A stretch of 53,712 nucleotides of DNA, taken from an uncultured Prevotella sp. GTDB taxonomy: Bacteria > Bacteroidota > Bacteroidia > Bacteroidales > Bacteroidaceae. Numbering within the stretch: the first letter of the stretch is position 1; every line of letters starts with the position of its first letter. This document shows, one piece after another, positions 24,804-33,308 of the stretch. The stretch spans positions 1 through 53,712 of the forward strand of contig USEC01000012.1 of NCBI GenBank assembly GCA_900553595.1, written 5' to 3'. The notes under the pieces were generated by a model that saw nothing but the letters and a program-made list of their open reading frames with translations, ran no database searches and was not told where the DNA came from. The position numbers and the translations under genes are program-made.

Positions 24804-26855
24804 TTATTTCATTCTGTATATGGTGAACGATTTCTCTGCTACGGTGATTGTCGGCGTTGATTTCACGAACAGTTCGCGTCTTTCCTCGGGGCTGACGGCA
24901 TTTGGATTGTCGGGAGTAGCGCGCTGGTCGGGTTTTGCGGTGAGTGTGGTGATGTCGGCTCTGCCGGTGAACTTCCTGCCGTTCAGGTTGAGGGAGAATG
25001 TGGCAGGGGTGTTGCCGAGGTTTATTATCTTCACTATGTACTCTCCCGTCCGTGTGTCTTTGCCTGCTGTCACGAAGAGATTCTTTTCGCCTTCGGTGTT
25101 TGATACGTCATACACCACATCCACAGTGTTGTCGCGCAGCATCTTGCACAGATGGTAGTTGAAGGTCTTCACGCTTTGTGTGGACGAGTTGAGAAGCATG
25201 GGCTGAAGGTCGCCACGGTTTATGCACTCCCAGTTGCGCATCAGTGGTCGGTCTGCCATGATTGGCTTCAGGTCGGCGTTGCGTTCCAGTGCCATCTTGA
25301 ATATGCCTTCGGCGAGTATGGCAGTAGGGTATTGTCCCACCGGACCGCCCACACCGTTGCCCATGATTCCGAGTTCGGCTATGTAGAGGCGTATGCCCAG
25401 CCGCTTGTAGTGGTCGAAGCGGTGGAAGTTGTCGATGGCCCACTGCACGTTGCGGTAGTAGTGCTCGTCGAACACTTCAATTTCCTTCTTGTCCACAAAC
25501 TTGTCAATGTCCTCCTGCTGGCGGTCGTTCAGCGTGCTGTTGGCAATATATATAAGGTGTGGATAACGCTCTTTGAGAGCTTTGTAAATCTGATGGTATT
25601 TCTCGTAATACACGGGTCCGAAGTCTTCGTTTCCTATTTCGACATATTTCAGAGGGAACGGTTCGGGATGTCCGTTTTCGGCACGCATGGCTCCGTACTT
25701 GCTGTCTGTGGGACCAATGGCATACTCGATTGCGTCCAAGGCATCCTGAATGTAGTAGTTCACATCGGTGGGTTTGTGCATGAAGTTGCCGTCCTTGTCG
25801 CGCTTCACCCATTCCGTGCAGACCATGCCCACGGGTATGACATACATGGCGTTGCATCCTAAATACTCGCAAAGTTCATAGAACTCGTGCATGCCGAGTC
25901 CGTCGCTGCGGTAGTGTGGTTCCCACTTTCCCCACTGTCCTGGGCGCATGGCTATGTCGCCCACTGTCTTTTTCCAGTGGTTCATGGTCTCTTCATTCAC
26001 TCCGTGTATGTTGCATCCGCCGGGAAAACGCAGGAAGTCGGGGCGGTAGTCCTTGAGGTTCTGCACTATGTCGGCACGGAATACCGACTTGCCGCCATCG
26101 TAAGTGTCGCCGGGAAACATCGACACCATGTCGAGTTGCAGTGTGCCTTTCTTTGTCGGGACGATGCGCAGCATACCGTCGGCTACGCTCTTCTGGGCGG
26201 TGAGCGTCACGTTGTGCTTCTCCCAGGAGTCTCCCTTCCTTAGAGTTATGGTTGCCGGTGTCGAGCAGGGTTTGCCGTCCTTGTCGGCAAGGCACACTTC
26301 AAGCGCGCCTTCATACTGCCTGGCAAGCGCGTAGAGCGACAACCGGTAGCCTACGCCCTGCTTGAAAGCCATACCGAAGTAGCCGGTGTTTACGATGGCG
26401 GCATCGCTTCCGTTGCTTATGTCTTCAAGCACATCAATGCGCATGGAGTGGCTGTTGTTGGCGTTCAGAGGGTTGTCGGCGGTGCGCTTTACGCGTATCG
26501 GCGAATTGGTGAGCGGCAGAGTGAGCCATCCCACGAGCGGGTCTATCTGGTAAATCTGCTTTATGGGTTGCTTGGGGTTGGGCATGTCGGCATACATTCC
26601 GTCCTTGATAATGAGTCCTTCGGGCAGGTTAGCCTCCTCGAAGTTGCGGTTGCGCACAAGTTCTGCATACAGACCTCCGTCGCCTATCATGCCTATCTCC
26701 TCATAGTGCCAGCCGTATTCCACGCGCTGCACCTTCTTGGCTTTCTTCGTGTTTACAGTTACAATGTCTGTGGCTAAGGCTTCTGGCGTTGCGGAAAACA
26801 GCATCATTGCAGATAGAAAAGAAGCGGCTGTCGGTAGGTTCCAATAATGTTTCAT
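24804..26855 (-). CDS. GH51 alpha-L-arabinofuranosidase (first to sulfatase)
   Basis: A secreted GH51-type enzyme of about 683 residues with signal peptide MKHYWNLPTAASFLSAMMLF to about residue 29. IGDGGLYAELVRNRNFE is the family N-terminal hallmark. The acid/base Glu is in EIGNED (about 408), and the likely nucleophile is in LYIAELG (about 492). FRFPGGCN-like text (LRFPGGCNIHG) lies before the barrel core. The frame is open to 27032, but the first 59 codons look non-coding and lie in an inverted-repeat region. It releases arabinofuranose from side chains. It is a diverged paralogue of the gene at 27078. Confidence 0.92.
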   Translation of the reverse strand: MKHYWNLPTAASFLSAMMLFSATPEALATDIVTVNTKKAKKVQRVEYGWHYEEIGMIGDGGLYAELVRNRNFEEANLPEGLIIKDGMYADMPNPKQPIKQIYQIDPLVGWLTLPLTNSPIRVKRTADNPLNANNSHSMRIDVLEDISNGSDAAIVNTGYFGMAFKQGVGYRLSLYALARQYEGALEVCLADKDGKPCSTPATITLRKGDSWEKHNVTLTAQKSVADGMLRIVPTKKGTLQLDMVSMFPGDTYDGGKSVFRADIVQNLKDYRPDFLRFPGGCNIHGVNEETMNHWKKTVGDIAMRPGQWGKWEPHYRSDGLGMHEFYELCEYLGCNAMYVIPVGMVCTEWVKRDKDGNFMHKPTDVNYYIQDALDAIEYAIGPTDSKYGAMRAENGHPEPFPLKYVEIGNEDFGPVYYEKYHQIYKALKERYPHLIYIANSTLNDRQQEDIDKFVDKKEIEVFDEHYYRNVQWAIDNFHRFDHYKRLGIRLYIAELGIMGNGVGGPVGQYPTAILAEGIFKMALERNADLKPIMADRPLMRNWECINRGDLQPMLLNSSTQSVKTFNYHLCKMLRDNTVDVVYDVSNTEGEKNLFVTAGKDTRTGEYIVKIINLGNTPATFSLNLNGRKFTGRADITTLTAKPDQRATPDNPNAVSPEERRELFVKSTPTITVAEKSFTIYRMK

Positions 26856-26906
26856 GATTTTTTTGTGTGTTTTAGTTTTTAGGAAAAATGAAAAATGACT
26901 GTATAA

Positions 26907-27070
26907 AGACATACGGCTATTCTCACGATGCCTGAATCCACGGCGAGAACGTGCTGACATACACATGAAAGCGTTTCGTTCATCGGCGTTTTTCGTCGGT
27001 CGCACACCATATTGTTCATGTACTGTGTGCATCCGCGGGGATTGTTGTCGTTTGTAATAGCCGTATGTCT
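26907..27070. repeat. 15-bp perfect inverted repeat framing 134 bp
   Basis: AGACATACGGCTATT (26907-26921) and AATAGCCGTATGTCT (27056-27070) are exact reverse complements. They enclose a unique 134-bp spacer between the two GH51 genes. The right arm ends seven bases before the stop codon of the upstream GH51 gene. The spacer holds no gene and no clear promoter on either strand. Confidence 0.9.
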
Positions 27071-27077
27071 GATTTTC

Positions 27078-29066
27078 TTACTTTTTGATTCTATATACTC
27101 TGAAGGTCTTGGCAGGAAGCGTGTCGCTGAGTGTTGAACATGCCGTCTTGCCCTTCTGTGCGGCAGCAACGGCTGCCGTGCCTTTCAGCGGAACGATGCG
27201 GTCGGGGGTGTCGAGGGTGTTTTCGGCATCCATGTCGGTGCATGTAAGGGTGGTGGTGACGGCTTGCGAAGCCTGTTTCATGCCTTTAAGGCTGAGCGTT
27301 ACATTCTGTGTCTTGTCGGAAGTGTTTATCACTTTCACGACAACGGTGCCGTCGTTACGGTCGGTTACGGCGCTGGCGAAGAGTCCGTCCTGACCCTTCT
27401 GGCCGGCTACCGGCTTGCCGTTCATAAGCAGTGGGAGCACGTTTGTGCCGCGGTTCTGTGCATACATCTGCTGCACATAGTAGCTTACGGTCTTGAACAT
27501 GCGCACATTGTCGTACCACATCATGTCGGGTCGCCACTGCCAACCGTCTATGTGGGCAAACAACGGAGCGTATGTAGCCATGCGTACAATGTCGGCATTG
27601 CGCTCAAGGTCGGTCATAAAGGCGGCTTCGTAGAGCGAGGTCTCGTAGTGGTTCCACTTCTTTCCGTCGCCATGGCAGGCATATTCTCCAGCAAACACCT
27701 TGGGTCCCTTGCGGTTGTAGTTCTCGTAACGCAGTCCATGACTTAGGAACCACTTCTCGTTGCGGTAGAAATGCTCATCCACAAGGTCGGCTTTCAGTTC
27801 GGTCATAGCTTTCCAACCGTGCTCGAAAGCTTCGCCTTCGGAGTCGGGACCCGATGTGCCTATGAGCTGTATGTGCGGATAACGTGCCTTGATGGCCTTG
27901 ACAAACGGTTTCAGACGCTCGAAGTAAAGATTCTCCCACTGTTCGTTTCCCACTGCAAGATACTTCATGTTGAAAGGTGCCGGGTGTCCCATTTCGGCGC
28001 GTTTGCGTCCCCATACGGTCGTGGTGTCGCCGTTGGCAAACTCAATGAGGTCGAGACAGTCCTGAATGTAGGGCTGGAGCTTGTCCAGGGCGACATGTGC
28101 TTTCGGGTCGTTCCAGTTCTGGTATTGGCATGCCATGCCCACATTGAGCACCGGCAGAGGCTCGGCACCGATGTCTTCGGCAAGTTGGAAGTACTCGAAG
28201 AAGCCCAGTCCGTAGCTCTGGAAGTAGTCGGGGAAGTAGCGATGGTCGAAGGTAAACTCCCAACGGTTGCGGTTCAGCGGACGGTTCTCCACCGGACCTA
28301 TCGTGTTTTTCCATTGGTAACGGTTCTCAAGTGTTTCGCCTTCGACAATACATCCGCCCGGGAATCGCAGCACTCCGGGGTGAACATCGGCAAGAGCCTG
28401 GCCGAGGTCGCGGCGCATACCGTTCTCGCGGTTCTTGAAAGTGTTTACGGGGAAGAGGCTGATGTGTTCGAGTGCCACCGCGTTCTTGCTGTCGAGGAAG
28501 ATGCGCAGATTGGCGTTGTTGTCGGTCTTGGGCGATTTCAGTATCAGTTCATATTTCTTCCAGTCGGCAGAAGTGATGTCGAGAGTGGCCGATACGAAAT
28601 CCTGACGTTCCTCCATAGTGCTTTGGTCGATGAGTTGCACCCTTATCTTCGATGCTCCGTTGGCGGCTTTTGCCCAGACGGTGAAACGGTAGTCCTCGCC
28701 TTTGAGCACGCCGATGCCGAAGTAACCCTCGTTTTGCAGACCCGTGCGACGTTCCTTGTGTCCGGCATCGCTGAGCACTACATAGTGCGGACAACGCTCG
28801 AACGGACCGTCGTTCTTTAATTTCACATTGCCGAAAGTCTGCCATCCCATGAGCGACTGGGGGAACTCAAACGAGCGGTTCTTCACCAGTTCGCCGTAAA
28901 GACCGCCGTCTGCGGCGTAGTTAATGTCCTCGAAAAAGACGCCGTACATGGTCTTTGCTATGTCGGCTCCGGCTTTCTTCGTCTCGATTGTCATCACATG
29001 CTCTTGCGCCATCAGGCTTGATGCGCATCCAAGGGCGAGTGAAGCTAAAATCAATTTTGTATTCAT
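27078..29066 (-). CDS. GH51 alpha-L-arabinofuranosidase (upstream copy)
   Basis: A 662-residue secreted GH51 enzyme with a signal peptide (MNTKLILASLALGCASSLMAQ). YGVFFEDINYAADGGLYGELVKNRSFE and LRFPGGCIVEGE are family hallmarks. A carbohydrate-binding-like beta region lies at about 75-200. The acid/base Glu is in LAVGNEQW (about 372) and the nucleophile in FAGEYACH (about 460). It cleaves terminal arabinofuranose from arabinan or arabinoxylan. It heads the GH51-GH51-sulfatase set, and its upstream region is shared with the divergent fusion gene at 29394. Confidence 0.94.
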   Translation of the reverse strand: MNTKLILASLALGCASSLMAQEHVMTIETKKAGADIAKTMYGVFFEDINYAADGGLYGELVKNRSFEFPQSLMGWQTFGNVKLKNDGPFERCPHYVVLSDAGHKERRTGLQNEGYFGIGVLKGEDYRFTVWAKAANGASKIRVQLIDQSTMEERQDFVSATLDITSADWKKYELILKSPKTDNNANLRIFLDSKNAVALEHISLFPVNTFKNRENGMRRDLGQALADVHPGVLRFPGGCIVEGETLENRYQWKNTIGPVENRPLNRNRWEFTFDHRYFPDYFQSYGLGFFEYFQLAEDIGAEPLPVLNVGMACQYQNWNDPKAHVALDKLQPYIQDCLDLIEFANGDTTTVWGRKRAEMGHPAPFNMKYLAVGNEQWENLYFERLKPFVKAIKARYPHIQLIGTSGPDSEGEAFEHGWKAMTELKADLVDEHFYRNEKWFLSHGLRYENYNRKGPKVFAGEYACHGDGKKWNHYETSLYEAAFMTDLERNADIVRMATYAPLFAHIDGWQWRPDMMWYDNVRMFKTVSYYVQQMYAQNRGTNVLPLLMNGKPVAGQKGQDGLFASAVTDRNDGTVVVKVINTSDKTQNVTLSLKGMKQASQAVTTTLTCTDMDAENTLDTPDRIVPLKGTAAVAAAQKGKTACSTLSDTLPAKTFRVYRIKK

Positions 29067-29225
29067 ATAATTAAGATTGGATTGTGATTGTAAAATTACG
29101 GCATACCCTCTGTGTTGGGAATCATACCGACATTCTCGCTAATGTTTCTGGTGCTAAATTACTGCTTTTTGTTGGAAAAGACGTTTTTTGTGTGAAGATT
29201 ATTTTAAATTGTTTGCCGTTTTTAT

Positions 29226-29256
29226 TTTGTACTTCCTTTTCTTTGCACTAACTTTG
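29226..29256 (+). promoter_or_regulatory. Consensus promoter of the GT/HIT/SpoIID fusion gene
   Basis: TTTG, 19 bases, TAACTTTG: a full match to the Bacteroidetes housekeeping promoter pattern. Transcription would begin near 29262 with a leader of about 130 bases that contains the family C hairpin. The rest of the 29067-29393 divergent gap is A/T-rich; a weak TAATTTAG at about 29154-29161 on the minus strand may serve the GH51 side. Confidence 0.8.
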
Positions 29257-29315
29257 CAAGAGATAGGCTGCGCTCGTCAATCGGAATGCAGGCTTGCATT
29301 GCGCTCGTCAGCATT
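29249..29315 (+). repeat. Promoter-linked hairpin, repeat family C copy 2
   Basis: Starting at the -7 box, this aligns over about 67 bases with the aroB leader (minus strand 7518-7452). The hairpin is AATGCA-GGCT-TGCATT (29285-29300), flanked by CGCTCG repeats. Where the aroB copy has AAAGC/GCTTT this copy has AATGC/GCATT, so both arms changed together. Confidence 0.75.
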
Positions 29316-29393
29316 GTCCTCCTTGTCGTTTGTCTGCCTGTCTTATGAAAAGCATATTGCGGATATGCGAAACTTGAATTAAATGTAAGAACC

Positions 29394-32300
29394 ATGAGAG
29401 AAAAGATAGACTGCTTCCTGCCTTGCGATGATGTCTGTGCCATTGCCGACACACTGCAGGTGCTACGGCAGAGTAAGACGATACAACATATAAATCTGTT
29501 GGTGACACCCGACTTCGCACAACATAACGAAGCCCCCGACAACTGTTCCTTGTTGGCGGTGGACAGCATCACTTCTTCCGAATCAATTGCCGTTATGGCT
29601 GGCAATACCGATGCCGACTATGTGCTTCTGAGTCTGTCGGCAACGCCGTTCACACTCGGTATGAGCGCACTTGAACGCCTCTTGCGGGTGGCTGCTGACA
29701 GTAATGCGGGCATGGTGTATGCCGACCATTATGCAGTCTCGGCAGGAAAGACGGAGCGTCACCCTGTGATTGACTATCAGACGGGCAGCGTGCGCGATGA
29801 TTTCGACTTCGGACAGCTTGTACTCCTGCGTGCCTCGCTCCTGCACGACTATGTGCAACAGCAGCAGGAAAGTGCGTTGCAATGGGCTGCCTTCTATGAT
29901 TTGCGTCTTTATATAAGCCGCAAATCGTCGATATTCCATATCAATGAATTCCTTTACACACGCCAGGAAACCGACACACGGCGCAGCGGCGAGAAGCAGT
30001 TCGATTATGTGAATCCGCGAAACCGTGATGTACAGGTGGAAATGGAGCAGGTGGTGACACACCATCTGGAGCAGATAGGCGCATTGGTGGACACTTCGGA
30101 GTATGCCAAGATTGACTACCGTGAGCAGGATTTCGATGTGGAAGCCTCGGTCGTGATACCCGTGTTCAACCGTGAACGCACTGTGGCCGATGCCGTAAAT
30201 TCGGCTCTTGAACAGAAAACGACATTCAAATATAATGTGATTGTCGTTGATAATCATTCGACAGATGCCACTACCGGAATCCTTGAAGAGATGGCGGCGG
30301 CAGACAACCGACTTGTCCATATCATACCGGACCGCACCGACCTCGGTATCGGAGGATGCTGGAATGTGGCGGTGGATGACGACCGTTGTGGACGCTTTGC
30401 TGTGCAGCTCGACAGCGACGACCTCTATTCTTCGCCGCAGACATTGCAGCGTATCGTCGATGAATTCTATCGTCAGGGGGCGGCTATGATTATAGGAAGC
30501 TATCGTATGTGCAACTTCAAACTCGAAACTCTGCCGCCTGGACTCATCGACCATCGTGAGTGGACCGACCAAAACGGTCCTAACAACGCCTTGCGCATAA
30601 ACGGACTTGGTGCGCCGCGTGCATTCTTCACGCCGCTTGTACGGCAGATACAGTTCCCCAACACAAGCTATGGCGAGGATTATGCCCTCGGACTTGCATT
30701 CAGTCGCAAGTATCGTATAGGCAGAATCTACGACGAACTCTACCTCTGCCGCCGTTGGGATGGCAACAGTGATGCCGCCTTGAGCGTGGAAAAGGTGAAT
30801 GCCAACAATCTGTACAAAGACCGTCTGCGCACGCTTGAAGTGTCGGCACGCCAACAACTCGTAGCCGGTAAGGACGATGTGGCGGTGGATAGCTCCCTGC
30901 AACGCTTCTTCAACCGTCAGCTTGAAACTTGGGACGAAGCGAGAAAGCATTTCCGCGACCTTCAGAATGTGCTTACACGCGAACTCTCATGCGACAACAC
31001 TGTGCTCAAAGTGCAGTTCAATCCCACACGGATGGTATCGACGGGAGCGAAGATTGACAAGGCATCGCTTGCCAAAAGACCATGTTTCCTCTGTGAATGC
31101 AACCGTCCGAAGGAGCAAATGACAAAGAATATTGACAGCAATTTCTCACTTCTTGTCAATCCGTATCCTATTCTTCCGGCACACTTCACCATTCCTATGC
31201 GCCGTCACAGAAGGCAGGAAGTGGGTGGAAACTATGGCGAAATATACAAGCTTCTGCGTCTGTATCCCGAACTTATGGTGTTCTATAATGGTCCAAAGTG
31301 TGGTGCGTCGGCTCCCGACCATCAGCATTTTCAGGCCGGAACAAGTGGCGTCCTGCCATTGCAGACCGACTGGCCGCGACTCAGTCGCAGCCTTGATGTG
31401 CTTGTAAAGGAAAATGATGAAGAGTATCTGGCATTGGTTACGAGCTATGTAGTGCCTGCGTTTGTTGTCTGCTGCACGCATCCTGAGGTGGGCGAACGAC
31501 TCTTCCGCACGCTCTATGCGGCTCTCCCTATGCACGGAGGCGACACCGAACCGATGATGAACATCGTGGCATGGCGCGACGGCGACACCTTGCTCTCTGT
31601 CGTGATACCGCGTGCAAAGCATCGTCCCGACTGCTATTTTGCCGACGACGGCAGTAAACTCCTTGTCAGTCCGGGTGCTCTCGACATGGCAGGACTGATT
31701 ATTACGCCACGCCGGTGCGACTTCGACAGTATCACAACCCAGCGTGCTGTCGAAGTACTCAATGAATGCGGAATGCACGCCGACGAGTTGTCGTGTACCA
31801 TATCAAAACTCAAAGCACACGCAGCGGGACGCTTTTCGCCGAGCCATCACTTCGCCGGCAAACAGCCGCAGGTGGCTGTCGGCATCGTGAGCGGAGCAAG
31901 AATAAGTTTCTCTCTCAATGCCCCTTACATGGCAAAGGGCAGTCTTATCACCGGCGAACAGCAGGTGGAATTCTCTGAGGGAGGCATCCTTTGGAACGGC
32001 ATACAGTATCGTGAGCTTACATTCCATCCGCAGTCGGCCGACGCTTCGTTCTCGTTGCATGATGTTACCATTGGTGTCAATTTCCATTGGGAACGCCGTG
32101 AGACACAGACTTTCCTTGGAACGCTCCGCCTTGTAGTGGATTCCGATAAGGTCTGTGCCATAAACGAACTGCCGGTAGAGTCGTATCTGGCGAGTGTAAT
32201 ATCGAGTGAAATGAGTGCCACATCAAGTCTTGAGCTTCTGAAGGCTCATGCTGTCATCTCGCGCAGCTGGCTTTTGGCACAGATTGAGCAGCGTCGCAGA

Positions 32301-33191
32301 TTGCAGTCGGGCGAGGGTGGCAACGGATTCTTCTCTTTTATACGCAAGGACGACGAACTTATAAAGTGGTACGATCGTGAGGACCACACCATATTCGATG
32401 TTTGTGCCGACGACCATTGCCAGCGTTATCAGGGCATAACCAAGGCAACGAGTGAGAAAGTGACGCAGGCTGTTCATGCAACGCGTGGTCAGATTCTCAT
32501 GGACGGCGACGAGATTTGCGACGCACGATTCAGTAAATGCTGCGGCGGCGCAACCGAAGAGTTCCAGTATTGCTGGGAGAATATCAAGAAACCGTACCTC
32601 ATTGCCGTGCGCGATGTGGTTTCCTCCGATATCGATGCCGACTCGTTGCTGCCCGACCTTACCGTGGAAGCGAATGCCGAAAAATGGATTCGCACCGCTC
32701 CCAAGGCTTTCTGCAACACCGCCGACAAGAAGATTCTTTCCGAAGTGCTTAACGATTACGACCAGGAGACAACCGACTTCTATCGTTGGCATGTCACATA
32801 CACGCAGGAACAGTTGCAGCGTCTCGTCACCGACCGCCTCAAAATGTATTTCGGCGACATCGTCGATCTCATCCCGTTGGAGCGTGGGCGCAGCGGGCGC
32901 ATCTGTCGCCTGAAGATTGTCGGCACGTTGCGCACGTTCACGATAGGCAAGGAACTTGAAATACGCCGCACTTTAAGCGATACGCATCTGTACAGCAGTG
33001 CGTTCGTGGTGGATAAGGAAGACATTGCCGAAGGCGTGCCTCAGACATTCCGCATCACCGGAGCCGGATGGGGACACGGTGTCGGTCTTTGTCAGATAGG
33101 TGCCGCAGTGATGGGTGCCGATGGTTACGGCTACGACAAGATACTGTTGCATTACTATCGTGGAGCTGAAATAAAGAAGATATATAAATAA
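29394..33191 (+). CDS. GT2 glycosyltransferase / HIT-like (DUF4922) / SpoIID-LytB fusion protein
   Basis: A 1265-residue protein with no signal peptide or membrane helix. Residues 1-230 resemble a degenerate GT-A fold. Residues 250-500 are a full GT2 domain (VVIPVFNRERTVADAVNSAL; DSDD near 339-342). Residues 537-800 match DUF4922, a HIT/GalT-like nucleotidyl-transfer fold, with Cys564-x2-Cys567 and the H643-x-H645-x-Q647 triad. Residues 805-1265 are a SpoIID/LytB domain with the catalytic-type Glu939 in VISSEMSATSS and the closing GWGHGVGLCQIGA. Known SpoIID proteins cut peptidoglycan glycan strands outside the membrane, so a cytosolic fusion is unexpected. It is followed by two AmpG-like permeases. 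The domain calls are firm; the joint function is unknown. Confidence 0.85.
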   Translation: MREKIDCFLPCDDVCAIADTLQVLRQSKTIQHINLLVTPDFAQHNEAPDNCSLLAVDSITSSESIAVMAGNTDADYVLLSLSATPFTLGMSALERLLRVAADSNAGMVYADHYAVSAGKTERHPVIDYQTGSVRDDFDFGQLVLLRASLLHDYVQQQQESALQWAAFYDLRLYISRKSSIFHINEFLYTRQETDTRRSGEKQFDYVNPRNRDVQVEMEQVVTHHLEQIGALVDTSEYAKIDYREQDFDVEASVVIPVFNRERTVADAVNSALEQKTTFKYNVIVVDNHSTDATTGILEEMAAADNRLVHIIPDRTDLGIGGCWNVAVDDDRCGRFAVQLDSDDLYSSPQTLQRIVDEFYRQGAAMIIGSYRMCNFKLETLPPGLIDHREWTDQNGPNNALRINGLGAPRAFFTPLVRQIQFPNTSYGEDYALGLAFSRKYRIGRIYDELYLCRRWDGNSDAALSVEKVNANNLYKDRLRTLEVSARQQLVAGKDDVAVDSSLQRFFNRQLETWDEARKHFRDLQNVLTRELSCDNTVLKVQFNPTRMVSTGAKIDKASLAKRPCFLCECNRPKEQMTKNIDSNFSLLVNPYPILPAHFTIPMRRHRRQEVGGNYGEIYKLLRLYPELMVFYNGPKCGASAPDHQHFQAGTSGVLPLQTDWPRLSRSLDVLVKENDEEYLALVTSYVVPAFVVCCTHPEVGERLFRTLYAALPMHGGDTEPMMNIVAWRDGDTLLSVVIPRAKHRPDCYFADDGSKLLVSPGALDMAGLIITPRRCDFDSITTQRAVEVLNECGMHADELSCTISKLKAHAAGRFSPSHHFAGKQPQVAVGIVSGARISFSLNAPYMAKGSLITGEQQVEFSEGGILWNGIQYRELTFHPQSADASFSLHDVTIGVNFHWERRETQTFLGTLRLVVDSDKVCAINELPVESYLASVISSEMSATSSLELLKAHAVISRSWLLAQIEQRRRLQSGEGGNGFFSFIRKDDELIKWYDREDHTIFDVCADDHCQRYQGITKATSEKVTQAVHATRGQILMDGDEICDARFSKCCGGATEEFQYCWENIKKPYLIAVRDVVSSDIDADSLLPDLTVEANAEKWIRTAPKAFCNTADKKILSEVLNDYDQETTDFYRWHVTYTQEQLQRLVTDRLKMYFGDIVDLIPLERGRSGRICRLKIVGTLRTFTIGKELEIRRTLSDTHLYSSAFVVDKEDIAEGVPQTFRITGAGWGHGVGLCQIGAAVMGADGYGYDKILLHYYRGAEIKKIYK

Positions 33192-33308
33192 TAAGGTTAC
33201 GCAAACTTTCAATTTGTTGAGAGCATGTTAGTAGGTACGCAAAACTTAAGTACTCCCTACTGCATCTGCCATAATGACATGACAGTGCGCAGCAACAAGA
33301 ACGAATAG
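33192..33308 (+). other. Intergenic stretch with a short direct repeat
   Basis: GGTTACGCAAACTT (33195-33208) and GGTACGCAAAACTT (33234-33247) are near copies. AGTAGG at 33230 pairs with CCTACT at 33256-33261 around the second copy. It could be a processing or weak attenuation site between the fusion gene and the first permease. No T-run follows, so it is not an intrinsic terminator. Confidence 0.4.

Noticed and set aside
26856..27032. Extended N terminus of the first GH51 gene (59 more codons)
   Set aside because: It would bury the signal peptide at MKHYWN, and it runs through the inverted-repeat spacer.
29394..33191. Reading the SpoIID region as sporulation machinery
   Set aside because: The Bacteroidetes-type genome features and fused domains do not fit a spore former. 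SpoIID/LytB domains also occur in non-sporulating bacteria.
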